A stretch of DNA of 64,000 bases from Lewinellaceae bacterium (GTDB lineage Bacteria > Bacteroidota > Bacteroidia > Chitinophagales > Saprospiraceae): NCBI GenBank assembly GCA_020636325.1, contig JACJYC010000014.1, forward strand, positions 62,001-126,000, given 5' to 3'. The first letter of the stretch is position 1. Every line of letters begins with the position of its first letter. Below are positions 8,622-15,958 of the stretch, piece by piece. Under the pieces are notes generated by a model. It was given only the letters and a program-made list of their open reading frames with translations. It did no database searches and had not been told where the DNA came from. The position numbers and the translations under genes are program-made.

Positions 8622-9523
8622 TAAAGATATTTCAAGAGATCCAGGTCTTCCTTGTTTTTCGCCAGTACGGAGTATGAAGTCAACAAAAGGAGGCGTTCTT
8701 CGGAGGAAAGCGGGCCGTCCAGTTTCCGGATCGGGAAATTCAGCTTGTGCAGCAGCAAGGTCCAATAGATCAATTCCGCGGTGGACGGCAGTTTTTTGAG
8801 TTTCAATTCGCGTATCTTGTTGAAATGTTCGATTACCTTTCGCAGGTCCGAGACGTTCATCTGGTCGGTTTTCCGGGTCAGGATATACAGGAGTTCATCC
8901 GGCGTCGGGAACGGGATATGGAAATAAACCACTCTGCGCATGAAAGCGTCCGGAAGGTTTTTTTCCGAATTGCTGGTCATAATGATGATCGGCCTCGATT
9001 CGGAATCCGCCTGGAATGTCCGGTTGATCTCCGGCACGCGAAAGGTCAGGTGTTCGATGGCAAAGAGGATATCGTTGGGCAAATCCCTCGGCGCTTTGTC
9101 GATCTCATCGATCAGGACGACCGTGCGCCTGTTCCTCCGGATGGCCTCGCCCAGTGCGCTGTATGTTATGAATTTTTCCTCCAGTTCTTCCGGAGCGAGT
9201 TGCTTGCTGTTGTTCTGGTTGTACTGGAAATGCCCCAGGGCATCGTATTTGTAAAACAGGTCCGTAGCGGTGGAAGAGGTCTGGGCATTGAATACAAGGG
9301 GTTGGCCCAGATCAAAGAAGCAGGCCAAATGATAGGCCAATTGGGTTTTGCCGGTTCCGGGTTCTCCTGTCACGAGCAGGGGTTGGCCCATCATCATGGC
9401 CACATTGACGGCATCGACGAGGGGCTGGGAAGGAACGTACCGTTCCGGGTTGTTGAGGAAAGGATTGAGCTCAAATTCGGGAAGGGCGGCTTTGCCTTCT
9501 CTTTTATACAATTTAAGGTTCAT
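8621..9523 (-). CDS. MoxR-family AAA ATPase
   Basis: A cytosolic AAA+ ATPase of 300 residues of the MoxR/RavA-like group, which act as chaperone-like activators working with vWA-domain partners. Walker A GEPGTGKTQ (about 52-60), Walker B VVLIDEIDKAPR (about 134-145), sensor 1 IIIMTSNSEKNLPDAFMRR and the sensor 2/lid helices are all present. I use ATG 9523; the preceding TTG gives only one extra residue. A TATTTTTG -7 motif lies on the minus strand at 9583-9590, though no clear -33 box is seen. Directly downstream are a MITE-like element and then the large WD40 membrane protein on the same strand; the ATPase probably remodels that partner. The stop codon TAG overlaps the edge of the mobile element but would also exist without the insertion. 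Confidence 0.9.
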   Translation of the reverse strand: MNLKLYKREGKAALPEFELNPFLNNPERYVPSQPLVDAVNVAMMMGQPLLVTGEPGTGKTQLAYHLACFFDLGQPLVFNAQTSSTATDLFYKYDALGHFQYNQNNSKQLAPEELEEKFITYSALGEAIRRNRRTVVLIDEIDKAPRDLPNDILFAIEHLTFRVPEINRTFQADSESRPIIIMTSNSEKNLPDAFMRRVVYFHIPFPTPDELLYILTRKTDQMNVSDLRKVIEHFNKIRELKLKKLPSTAELIYWTLLLHKLNFPIRKLDGPLSSEERLLLLTSYSVLAKNKEDLDLLKYL

Positions 9524-9849
9524 CAATTAAACGGGTTTAAGTTCAAATCCGGGCCGGAGTCGTTTTGTTACCGGGGTTATTACAAAAATAAAGGAAATCG
9601 GGGGCCTATTATTGCTTCGGATCGGCATATTGCACGTTTTTATCGAGGGATAGGGTGAAAATTCAGACCAACTACGATCAAAGCTATGCAACCTTTTGCC
9701 CCCTTGGGGTCACTCATCTTCAAATGGATCGGATAACGGACCTGACAGACCGGGCGCTCGTCGAGATCTTCCATCGACCCGATTGCCGGAGCCCGAAACC
9801 AACCCTTTCTACCCGGAATCCCGTCTTCCAGTAAAAAAAGAAGGATTCC
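9524..9849. other. Gene-free stretch with divergent promoters expected
   Basis: About 325 bases between the divergent ATPase and lipoprotein genes. Apart from the minus-strand TATTTTTG box at 9583-9590 I see no gene, hairpin or repeat here; the open frames in it have no protein-like character. Confidence 0.5.
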
Positions 9850-10530
9850 ATGCAAAAGATTTCCAATTTGTTCCTGCTGATCGCCGTGCTGGCTTTCGCC
9901 GGCTGTGAAAAAGAAATCAGCCGACCCGACGACAATTACGATCCCACGTTGATCGATTTCCAAAACCCAACGGTGGGGCAGACCAATTATTACCTGGGTT
10001 ATACCGGCCAGTGCGGCAACGTGATCCTTACCGGCGATACCCTCGTCCTCAGGATTGCGGAAATCAAAAGCGACAGCCTGTTCTTTGAGGAGGATTTCAC
10101 TCCGGGCTCCAACAGCGCAAGACTGGAGCCGCTGAAATTCGGCGCCAAATGGAGCAAGGATATGCTGGAAATGGCGCCCGAGACCCGGCAGAGCAGTTCC
10201 CTGTTCTATTTTTACGGCTCAGACTCCCTGCGGCTCACCCAATCTCCGGTCAAAACCCTGAAACAGGAAAATTGCCTGGTCTGGGACGGCAGCCTGACCT
10301 TTACCGGCGATTATATCGGCAAGGTAGATCAGTTCAAGGTAGGCGTTTCCACCTTCAAGGATAAAAAGATCGTCTCCTGCGTACCGGTTATCTTCGGTCT
10401 TGACGGTTACCTGGTCTATGACCGGCACAACCTCTACACCTCTTTTACCTCCAGCCTGAGCACGTGCTGCGGAGCGCCGCCGCCCACGAATCCCAACGTC
10501 CAGGCGTTTGCGTTGCTGACGGCAAAATAA
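9850..10530 (+). CDS. Putative lipoprotein of unknown function
   Basis: A 226-residue protein with an N-terminal lipoprotein signal: MQKISNLFLLIAVLAFAGC, where LAFAGC is the lipobox and Cys19 would be acylated. The mature part starts acidic (EKEISRPDDNYD), fits a beta-rich outer-membrane-tethered protein, and ends in a Cys-Cys containing tail. I do not recognise a family. The gene stands alone: an ATPase gene is divergent upstream and the ATP-grasp gene is convergent, two bases from its stop. Composition matches the neighbours. The lipid anchoring is well supported; the role is unknown. Confidence 0.8.
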   Translation: MQKISNLFLLIAVLAFAGCEKEISRPDDNYDPTLIDFQNPTVGQTNYYLGYTGQCGNVILTGDTLVLRIAEIKSDSLFFEEDFTPGSNSARLEPLKFGAKWSKDMLEMAPETRQSSSLFYFYGSDSLRLTQSPVKTLKQENCLVWDGSLTFTGDYIGKVDQFKVGVSTFKDKKIVSCVPVIFGLDGYLVYDRHNLYTSFTSSLSTCCGAPPPTNPNVQAFALLTAK

Positions 10531-10532
10531 TT

Positions 10533-12062
10533 TTAGCGGGCCCCGTCATTGCTGCATTCCTCATCCAGGATCTGAAGGGTGCGGATGAAATAGGACCGCG
10601 CTTCTTCCTGGGTTCGGCCGATGCACACCATGCCGAGCTTGCCGTATTGGGACAGGGCTCCGATCATGTGGAAGGTAACCCCGCACTGGGTAGCGCCGTC
10701 GTATTGGATGCGGTGATACATGGCGATATCGATCAGGTCGCAGGGAGCAAGCCCTTTGTATTTGGGGTCTTCCACATTGTCGGAGGCGATATAGCACCTC
10801 GTCTGGCCGTTGGGCATTTTATACACGCCCTCCTCGCCGTTGAACTCACCGCCGGTCAGAAACTGGAGCATCAGGAAAGGGTGGGTGGTGCCGCCTTTTC
10901 TCAGGTTGATCTCAATGGCGTAATGGTTCCACCCCTGTTCGTCCCGGACGGAGATGAAATCAATGCCGAACCGGCCCAGGACCCCGTATTTGCATAATTC
11001 CCGGGCCACCTGCATGCCGATACCGGCGATTTCGCGGTGGTATTCCGGATTGGCGGGAAATGTGGCGCCGATAAAGACCTGACCGTCGTCGCCGCCCAAC
11101 AATTGATCGTGGGTGGAGATCACTTCACAACCGCCCAAAGGATTGATCCTGCACTGCACAGAGGGAGATTCCTTGGTTTTCCCATCAATGAAGGCCTCCA
11201 CAATTCCGCCCATCCGTGTAAACTTCTCCATGAAGACCTTGTAGGAAAGGCCTTTTGCCACGATATTCAACCGGTCGGGCAGGTTCTTCAGGATCTCAGC
11301 CGCAGGATCATCCGACATGGTTTCGCTGCCGGTGTATTTGTAAACCGCATTGCCTTCTCCTGAAAAACCGTCGTTCATTTTCACCACTGCCTTTCTCAAT
11401 TCCGGATCGGCCGATTTCAGCCTGGCCAGCGCATCGGCCACTTCTTCCGCTGAATGCAGGTCTTCTTCGCCCGGAGGCAACAACAAGCCCAGTTGCCTGA
11501 AAATTTGCCGGCTGCCGGTTTTAGTGCCCAGGATCTCCAGCTTCGGATCGCAGCCGTAGACCGGCGTACCCAGCCGCATGGCCAGGTCTTTTTCCGCCTC
11601 CGTTTCATTGAAACAGACCATATGGGTAAGATCCGGGTTCTTGATATGGTCTTTGATCCTTTTGATCAGCCGCGGCCGCTGCAGGATCTTCTCGGTGAGG
11701 GAAACGCTGGAGGCGTCATAACAGCTCAGTAAGGTCAGCCTCCGCCGGGCGTGATATCCGGTGATGCCGGGCAACAGATGGAGGTAGTAATCAATGATGG
11801 TATCGTCAATGGGGATGCTGGTGACGTAAATAACCCGCGTGCGCGGCATGCGCAGCAACATCAACAGGCAAAGCAATCGCTCTTCATAGTGGATGGCCCC
11901 TTTGAGGGTTTTCAGGATCCGGCTGTCCAGCGTAAGACTTGGGATAATGATGACCGTTTTCTCTGCCAGATCGTTGAGAAATATATCCTGGAAATGATCG
12001 ACGAACCGTTGCTGGAGCAGATCAAAGCCGGCATCTGCCTGAATATTCGTTTCTTTTCCCAT
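10533..12062 (-). CDS. ATP-grasp peptide ligase, PGM1-related
   Basis: A 509-residue protein that resembles the PGM1-related ATP-grasp family, whose characterised member joins amino-acid or peptide building blocks in pheganomycin synthesis. The N-terminal half (TVIIIPSLTLDSRILK..., CFNETEAEKDLAMRLG, YGCDPKLEILGTKTGSRQIF) is the family's pre-ATP-grasp region. The core has AVVKMNDGFSGEGNAVY (nucleotide-binding strand and Gly loop), GIVEAFIDG, and FGIDFISVRD...YAIEINLRKGGTTHPF, where the acidic metal ligands and the EIN-x-R motif lie. No signal peptide. It lies 104 bp downstream of the DUF692/DUF2063 gene pair on the same strand, with no terminator visible between, so it may belong to the same modification cluster. 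Ligase chemistry is family knowledge; the substrate is inference. Confidence 0.85.
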   Translation of the reverse strand: MGKETNIQADAGFDLLQQRFVDHFQDIFLNDLAEKTVIIIPSLTLDSRILKTLKGAIHYEERLLCLLMLLRMPRTRVIYVTSIPIDDTIIDYYLHLLPGITGYHARRRLTLLSCYDASSVSLTEKILQRPRLIKRIKDHIKNPDLTHMVCFNETEAEKDLAMRLGTPVYGCDPKLEILGTKTGSRQIFRQLGLLLPPGEEDLHSAEEVADALARLKSADPELRKAVVKMNDGFSGEGNAVYKYTGSETMSDDPAAEILKNLPDRLNIVAKGLSYKVFMEKFTRMGGIVEAFIDGKTKESPSVQCRINPLGGCEVISTHDQLLGGDDGQVFIGATFPANPEYHREIAGIGMQVARELCKYGVLGRFGIDFISVRDEQGWNHYAIEINLRKGGTTHPFLMLQFLTGGEFNGEEGVYKMPNGQTRCYIASDNVEDPKYKGLAPCDLIDIAMYHRIQYDGATQCGVTFHMIGALSQYGKLGMVCIGRTQEEARSYFIRTLQILDEECSNDGAR

Positions 12063-12166
12063 GCGCTAGGTTGGCTAATATCAGTTGATCCGGCAAATTA
12101 GCTCATTTTGCGCCCGGGATCCAATGACAATCGTCATAGAAAACGGGTAACCTTTTGCACTCACAA

Positions 12167-12991
12167 TCAATCGGATAGCGCGCCACGATCAATAAAAAAA
12201 CCGGCTTCAGTCCATTTATTCTTCCATTCATGCCAGGCCGAGCGGGCTTTTTCCGGGTTCGCACCAAATTTTTCAACCGTCAGGCCGAGGGCAACGGAAA
12301 CTTCCGCTCCTTGCTGTAAAACGGACAAAAAATAAAACTGCGGCGCCAACAAGGTAAAAATGCCGATCCGGTAATCCTTGCGGCAAAAGGCAACAAAATG
12401 CCGGTCCGGGTCCGGCACATCGGCTTCCTTGCCTTGCGCCACTGCCGTATAGTAGCCGCTGACCGGAAACCGGTATTCCCGCAGGAAAATACAGGGTTGA
12501 AGACCGATCCGAGCATCCGGAACCGAAAAGGCGGCATAGGGCTTGCCTTCGTGGCCCCGGGCATCAAAAACCCGGTATAAATCCCATTCGAATCGGGCCA
12601 GGTCGACCATAAAGTCGACCCAGGGTTCTTTTTCGCCGGCATCCCTGTCGGGCCGGGTCTGTTGAAGGTAATCGGCAAAGCGCTCACCGAGGTCGGAAAG
12701 GGTCGGGCTTACAGACGGGCATTCCCGCAGGTAGGCGCCCGCAAAATCCTGGAAAAGCGGCGGCCCGAGGGTGCTGCACAGGACTTTGAACTGCCCTTCC
12801 AGGCATTGCACCAAACGGGCGTAGTACCCGCGCTGATAAATGGCCAGGCGCTGGCGGGGCGACAGGGCTCCGGAAGGCAATACCAGCCGGTCTGCATCCC
12901 CGGCGGCGGATAGATCCTCCGGGTGAACCAATGCGTGTTGCATCCAGGCCTGCAAGTCCGCCAGCGAATCGTTTTTCTCTTCCATGTCCAT
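12167..12991 (-). CDS. DUF2063 (HvfC/BufC-type) partner of an MNIO enzyme
   Basis: A 274-residue protein with the DUF2063 N-terminal domain: LADLQAWMQHALVHPED, then LSPRQRLAIYQRGYYARLVQCLEGQFKVL and FAGAYLRECPSVSPTLSDLG. The family is the usual partner of DUF692 multinuclear non-haem iron oxidases and is thought to bind the precursor peptide. The C-terminal half (about 130-274) is beta-rich and less conserved, typical for the group. The start ATG overlaps the stop of the DUF692 gene by one base (TAATG), which indicates translational coupling. The order precursor, oxidase, partner is the classical one. Not recognisably enzymatic on its own. Confidence 0.9.
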   Translation of the reverse strand: MDMEEKNDSLADLQAWMQHALVHPEDLSAAGDADRLVLPSGALSPRQRLAIYQRGYYARLVQCLEGQFKVLCSTLGPPLFQDFAGAYLRECPSVSPTLSDLGERFADYLQQTRPDRDAGEKEPWVDFMVDLARFEWDLYRVFDARGHEGKPYAAFSVPDARIGLQPCIFLREYRFPVSGYYTAVAQGKEADVPDPDRHFVAFCRKDYRIGIFTLLAPQFYFLSVLQQGAEVSVALGLTVEKFGANPEKARSAWHEWKNKWTEAGFFIDRGALSD

Positions 12992-13944
12992 TATTCGTCC
13001 CGGTGGCTGAGCAGCACCTCGGGTACCAGAAAATCGATCGGCGTTGACAAAGCGGGTTCCCTTTCCTCCGGCCTCACGTCATCGAAGGCCAGATCCGGAT
13101 GCGCTGTCATGAAAGCTTTTGCCTTATGCAGCTCGTCCAGGCAATCCTCAAAAGGGGGAATGTTGCTGTCCCACTCCAGCAAGGTTGATACTCCGCCCGT
13201 CCGTTGCCAGGCAAGGCTGAACAGTTTCCAGACCTCCGCCACCACCGGCCGGTCATGGGTATCGATGATATGCGTACCGCAGTGCTGATGGCCGGCCAGG
13301 TGGATCTGTACGATGCGATCATGCGGCAGCGATTCGATATACGCCACCGGATCATATCCCGAATTAAAACAGGTCACGTAGCAATTGTTGACGTCCAGCA
13401 GCAAACCGCAACCTGTTTCCCGGGTCAGCAGGTACAGAAATTCCGGTTCGGGAATGGTGGAGCCCGCAAAGCTCACATAGGTGCTCGGGTTTTCCAGTAT
13501 CAGCGGGCGTTCCAGGAAGTCCTGCACCTGTTTGATCCGGCCCGTTATATGGCGCAGGGCTTCTTCCGTCAAAGGCAACGGCAACAGGTCGTGGGTATTG
13601 GCGCCCAGCACGCCGGTCCAGCACAAATGGTCGCTGATCCATTGCGGGCCGACCTCACCGGCCAGGGTTTTCAATTTCCGGAGGTATTCCAGGTTAAGGG
13701 CTTCCGTACTGCCGATGGACAGCGAAACGCCGTGCAACACGACCGGATAACGCTCGGCCACCCGGCGCAATACGTAGCGGGGCCGCCCCTGAGAATACAT
13801 GAAGTTCTCTGAAATGGCTTCAAACCAGGCAATTTCCGGCCTGTTTTCGAGGATATGGTCGAAGTGAACGGAGCGCAGGCCCAGCCCCAAGCCCAGGTTG
13901 GGCATGGCCGTTACGGCTGAAGCATATTTGTCATTGGTGTACAT
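12991..13944 (-). CDS. DUF692 multinuclear non-haem iron oxidase (MNIO, BufB/HvfB type)
   Basis: A 317-residue TIM-barrel enzyme of the DUF692/MNIO family, which use two or three iron ions to oxidise cysteine and other residues of ribosomal peptides (methanobactin MbnB and the bufferin enzymes are members). All expected metal-ligand motifs are visible: HGVSLSIG (His71), SDHLCW (Asp105/His106), ENPSTYV (Glu151), LLDVNN (Asp184/Asn187), IHLAGH (His215/His219), DTHDRPV (Asp228/His230) and EWDSNIP (Glu257/Asp259). It lies eight bases after the Cys-rich peptide gene and is fused by overlap to the DUF2063 gene, so the neighbouring peptide is the obvious substrate. The exact modification cannot be predicted. 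Confidence 0.95.
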   Translation of the reverse strand: MYTNDKYASAVTAMPNLGLGLGLRSVHFDHILENRPEIAWFEAISENFMYSQGRPRYVLRRVAERYPVVLHGVSLSIGSTEALNLEYLRKLKTLAGEVGPQWISDHLCWTGVLGANTHDLLPLPLTEEALRHITGRIKQVQDFLERPLILENPSTYVSFAGSTIPEPEFLYLLTRETGCGLLLDVNNCYVTCFNSGYDPVAYIESLPHDRIVQIHLAGHQHCGTHIIDTHDRPVVAEVWKLFSLAWQRTGGVSTLLEWDSNIPPFEDCLDELHKAKAFMTAHPDLAFDDVRPEEREPALSTPIDFLVPEVLLSHRDE

Positions 13945-13952
13945 CGCACGGA

Positions 13953-14420
13953 TTATATGCAGCTCCCTCCCCCGCTCATGCCGCTGGCGCCGCAGGCGGT
14001 ATACTCGGGGTCATAGTTCTCCTTGAGCCAGGCAGCCGTAGGGCCGACCGGCGAAGGGGACGCCCCGAATTGGCGGCCTGTTTTGGTCATTCTTTTTTCG
14101 AAGAGCTCGCGGGCCCTCAGCCAGACCCCTTTGCCCTGGTTCGGCCCGTCGGTGGAGAAACGCTCGGCATTGATCGGCACGGCGCAGGATCCCTGCCAGG
14201 CGCAGGGGTTTTCTCCGGGATGATTCTGCTCCTCACCGGTGCCGTAGAGCCCGCAGCCGCCTTGTCCGCGGCAGTCGTTGAGGGTATGGCAGGTATGCTG
14301 GGCGGCGGTGGCGCAGGCGCCCGTGCCGGCGCAGTCGTTGGTGCCGAGCCTGTCGTGGCCTTTGCAGGCGTTGAGGCCCATGCAAGCGTGCAATTCGAGC
14401 GGAATATTAGGTGTACTCAT
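13953..14420 (-). CDS. Cys-rich peptide, candidate MNIO substrate
   Basis: A 155-residue protein with 11 cysteines at 13, 19, 30, 36, 44, 50, 56, 73, 79, 143 and 154. Most are paired with five residues between them in the repeated pattern N-(D/P/A)-C-x-(G/W)-x-G-(A/G/S)-C (for example NDCAGTGAC, NDCRGQGGC, NPCAWQGSC). The middle (about 84-140) is Cys-free and could serve as the recognition part, while the tail is Gly/Ser-rich with two last cysteines (CGASGMSGGGSCI). No signal peptide is seen, unlike bufferins. It lies directly upstream of the MNIO gene (8 bp) and downstream of the ferritin-like gene (37 bp). I infer that it is the modified substrate; it could instead be a metal-binding protein. 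Confidence 0.8.
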   Translation of the reverse strand: MSTPNIPLELHACMGLNACKGHDRLGTNDCAGTGACATAAQHTCHTLNDCRGQGGCGLYGTGEEQNHPGENPCAWQGSCAVPINAERFSTDGPNQGKGVWLRARELFEKRMTKTGRQFGASPSPVGPTAAWLKENYDPEYTACGASGMSGGGSCI

Positions 14421-14457
14421 GGTTAATCGATTTGAACATTAATAAACACTGATGCCG

Positions 14458-15723
14458 CTAAAAACGGACATGTCCGTCGGCGCCGACATTTACATCCGGC
14501 AGATCCTTGATCCGGGGCAGGATGTTCGGGTTCAGCTGGAGGGAAGCGGGTACGGCCTCGCACAAAGCGATCAATTCCTGTTTGGCGGTCGCCAGGCTGT
14601 TGAACTGATAATTTTCAAAGGTGGGCGCCAGCACCTGGCCGTCCTTGTTGTTGAGGTACAGGTAGCGCATGCCGCCGAGTATTTTATCCAGAATAAAGAT
14701 CATGCCCTTGTGCATGCCGATATAGAACATGCTGTACTGGGCGTTGCCCCTGAGTCTGAAGCTGGTTTCGGTGAGCAGGAACAAATAGGAATAAACGGCG
14801 TTGGCCAGGTCGACCAACGGATAGAATTGGGACGGATAACCCGCTCTGGTCGGGTTGTCCGGAAAGGGATGCACGATGCAGGCGAGCTCGCCTTTGCTCA
14901 GGGTCTGGATCTGCTTATAAAGTTCGTTGTATTTGTACCAGTGGGAATCCTCGTTCTTTTCCGGATCATCGGCTTCGTGTTCCGGGTCGGAAGGGTACCC
15001 TTCGCCCTGGTGAGAGATGATCTCGATGGCCTTGATGGCGGCCGCCTTGTTGTTGACGATCATCAATTCGCCGCTGTCGTCATTGTTCGGGTAAACCGCC
15101 TGGCTGGCGCCCCGCGCCACGGGGTCATGCGGGTTTTCAGGTTGCCTGATGTAGTAGGCATCCTTCGGATAAACCGTATCCACGTTATTGGATGCGTAAT
15201 ACCCTTTTTTGCCGATCTGGGTGTCTTCATGCCGGAAGTCCGCATCGGTGGTATGATGGATGATCACCTCCTTGATGTAATCGTAAAACTGACCGATGGT
15301 TTCCCAATTGTCTCCCTGGGGAGGAGCCCCTTTCTTTTCGGGCGCCTCGATACCGAGGAACAGGTTGAGCTGGTCGGCCGTCAGCTTCGATAATCCGACG
15401 GAAAAACCGGCCTTGTGGTGCGGCAGATTGGTCGGATAAGCGCCGGGGGATTTGCAATACAGCGCAGGCTGCCCGCCAAGGGATCGCAGCAGGTTGCAGG
15501 CCAGCGACATGTGCAGCATTTCTTCCACGGCAACGCTCATGATCAGCCCGCCGGCCCTGTTGGCAAAAGTAGCCAGCTGTTGCCCGTTTTTGAAATTGTC
15601 GCTGCAGTCCGGAACCCGGTTGATGGAATAATACGTGTAGAGGTAAATGGGAATGGTGCTCAGCTCGATCTCCACGGCGGTCTGGAGATGCGTGAGCAGG
15701 GTTTCACGTGTTTTGTCAGTCAT
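14458..15723 (-). CDS. Ferritin-like protein, iminophenyl-pyruvate dimer synthase (VioB/RebD C-terminal) family
   Basis: A 421-residue ferritin-like diiron/haem-free helical protein. The N-terminal helices carry the metal-ligand patterns TAVEIELSTIPIYLYTYYSI (Glu near 18) and VAVEEMLHMSLACNLLRSLGG (E-x2-H near 65-70). The family name comes from the domain fused in VioB/RebD of indolocarbazole synthesis, but many stand-alone members are of unknown function. The middle and C-terminus (CIVHPFPDNPTRAGYPSQFYP, YSMFYIGMHKGMIFILDKILGG) are typical of these long members. First gene of a leftward run with the Cys-rich peptide and MNIO genes; a role in metal or redox handling for that pathway is inference. 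Confidence 0.85.
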   Translation of the reverse strand: MTDKTRETLLTHLQTAVEIELSTIPIYLYTYYSINRVPDCSDNFKNGQQLATFANRAGGLIMSVAVEEMLHMSLACNLLRSLGGQPALYCKSPGAYPTNLPHHKAGFSVGLSKLTADQLNLFLGIEAPEKKGAPPQGDNWETIGQFYDYIKEVIIHHTTDADFRHEDTQIGKKGYYASNNVDTVYPKDAYYIRQPENPHDPVARGASQAVYPNNDDSGELMIVNNKAAAIKAIEIISHQGEGYPSDPEHEADDPEKNEDSHWYKYNELYKQIQTLSKGELACIVHPFPDNPTRAGYPSQFYPLVDLANAVYSYLFLLTETSFRLRGNAQYSMFYIGMHKGMIFILDKILGGMRYLYLNNKDGQVLAPTFENYQFNSLATAKQELIALCEAVPASLQLNPNILPRIKDLPDVNVGADGHVRF

Positions 15724-15893
15724 GAAATACGGATTTTGAATTATGATTCAAGAAAAAAATTCGGATAACTAAAGGGGAGGGACTATTTCATGCCTTGATC
15801 TGACACCCGTGAAGGTAAGCGGATTTTTTGAAATGCGAAATATCTGGGATGAAAATAACTTCGTTCCCGGCCGGTTGCCGTACAGGATGAAAC

Positions 15894-15918
15894 AAGCGGC
15901 GGCGGAGAGCAGCCGCTT
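15894..15918 (-). terminator. GC-rich hairpin downstream of the hydrolase gene
   Basis: A perfect 7-bp stem AAGCGGC/GCCGCTT with an 11-base loop, 40 bases after the stop of the PDZ/hydrolase gene on the minus strand and upstream of the ferritin-like gene. No strong T-run follows (GTTTCATC), so termination is only suggested by position. The rest of 15724-15958 holds nothing else that I can recognise. Confidence 0.35.
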
Positions 15919-15958
15919 GATAAAACCGACTAAAATGATCGGGCTACCTGACTTATGA

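Noticed and set aside
8596..8799. Open frame beginning MDSYYFSGPK, also seen at 25905
   Set aside because: The shared start lies within the two copies of the 164-bp element, and the frames continue into unrelated flanking DNA, so it is not a gene.
9640..9963. Minus-strand frame of 107 codons over the lipoprotein start
   Set aside because: It overlaps the lipoprotein signal sequence, has no start context and no protein-like pattern.
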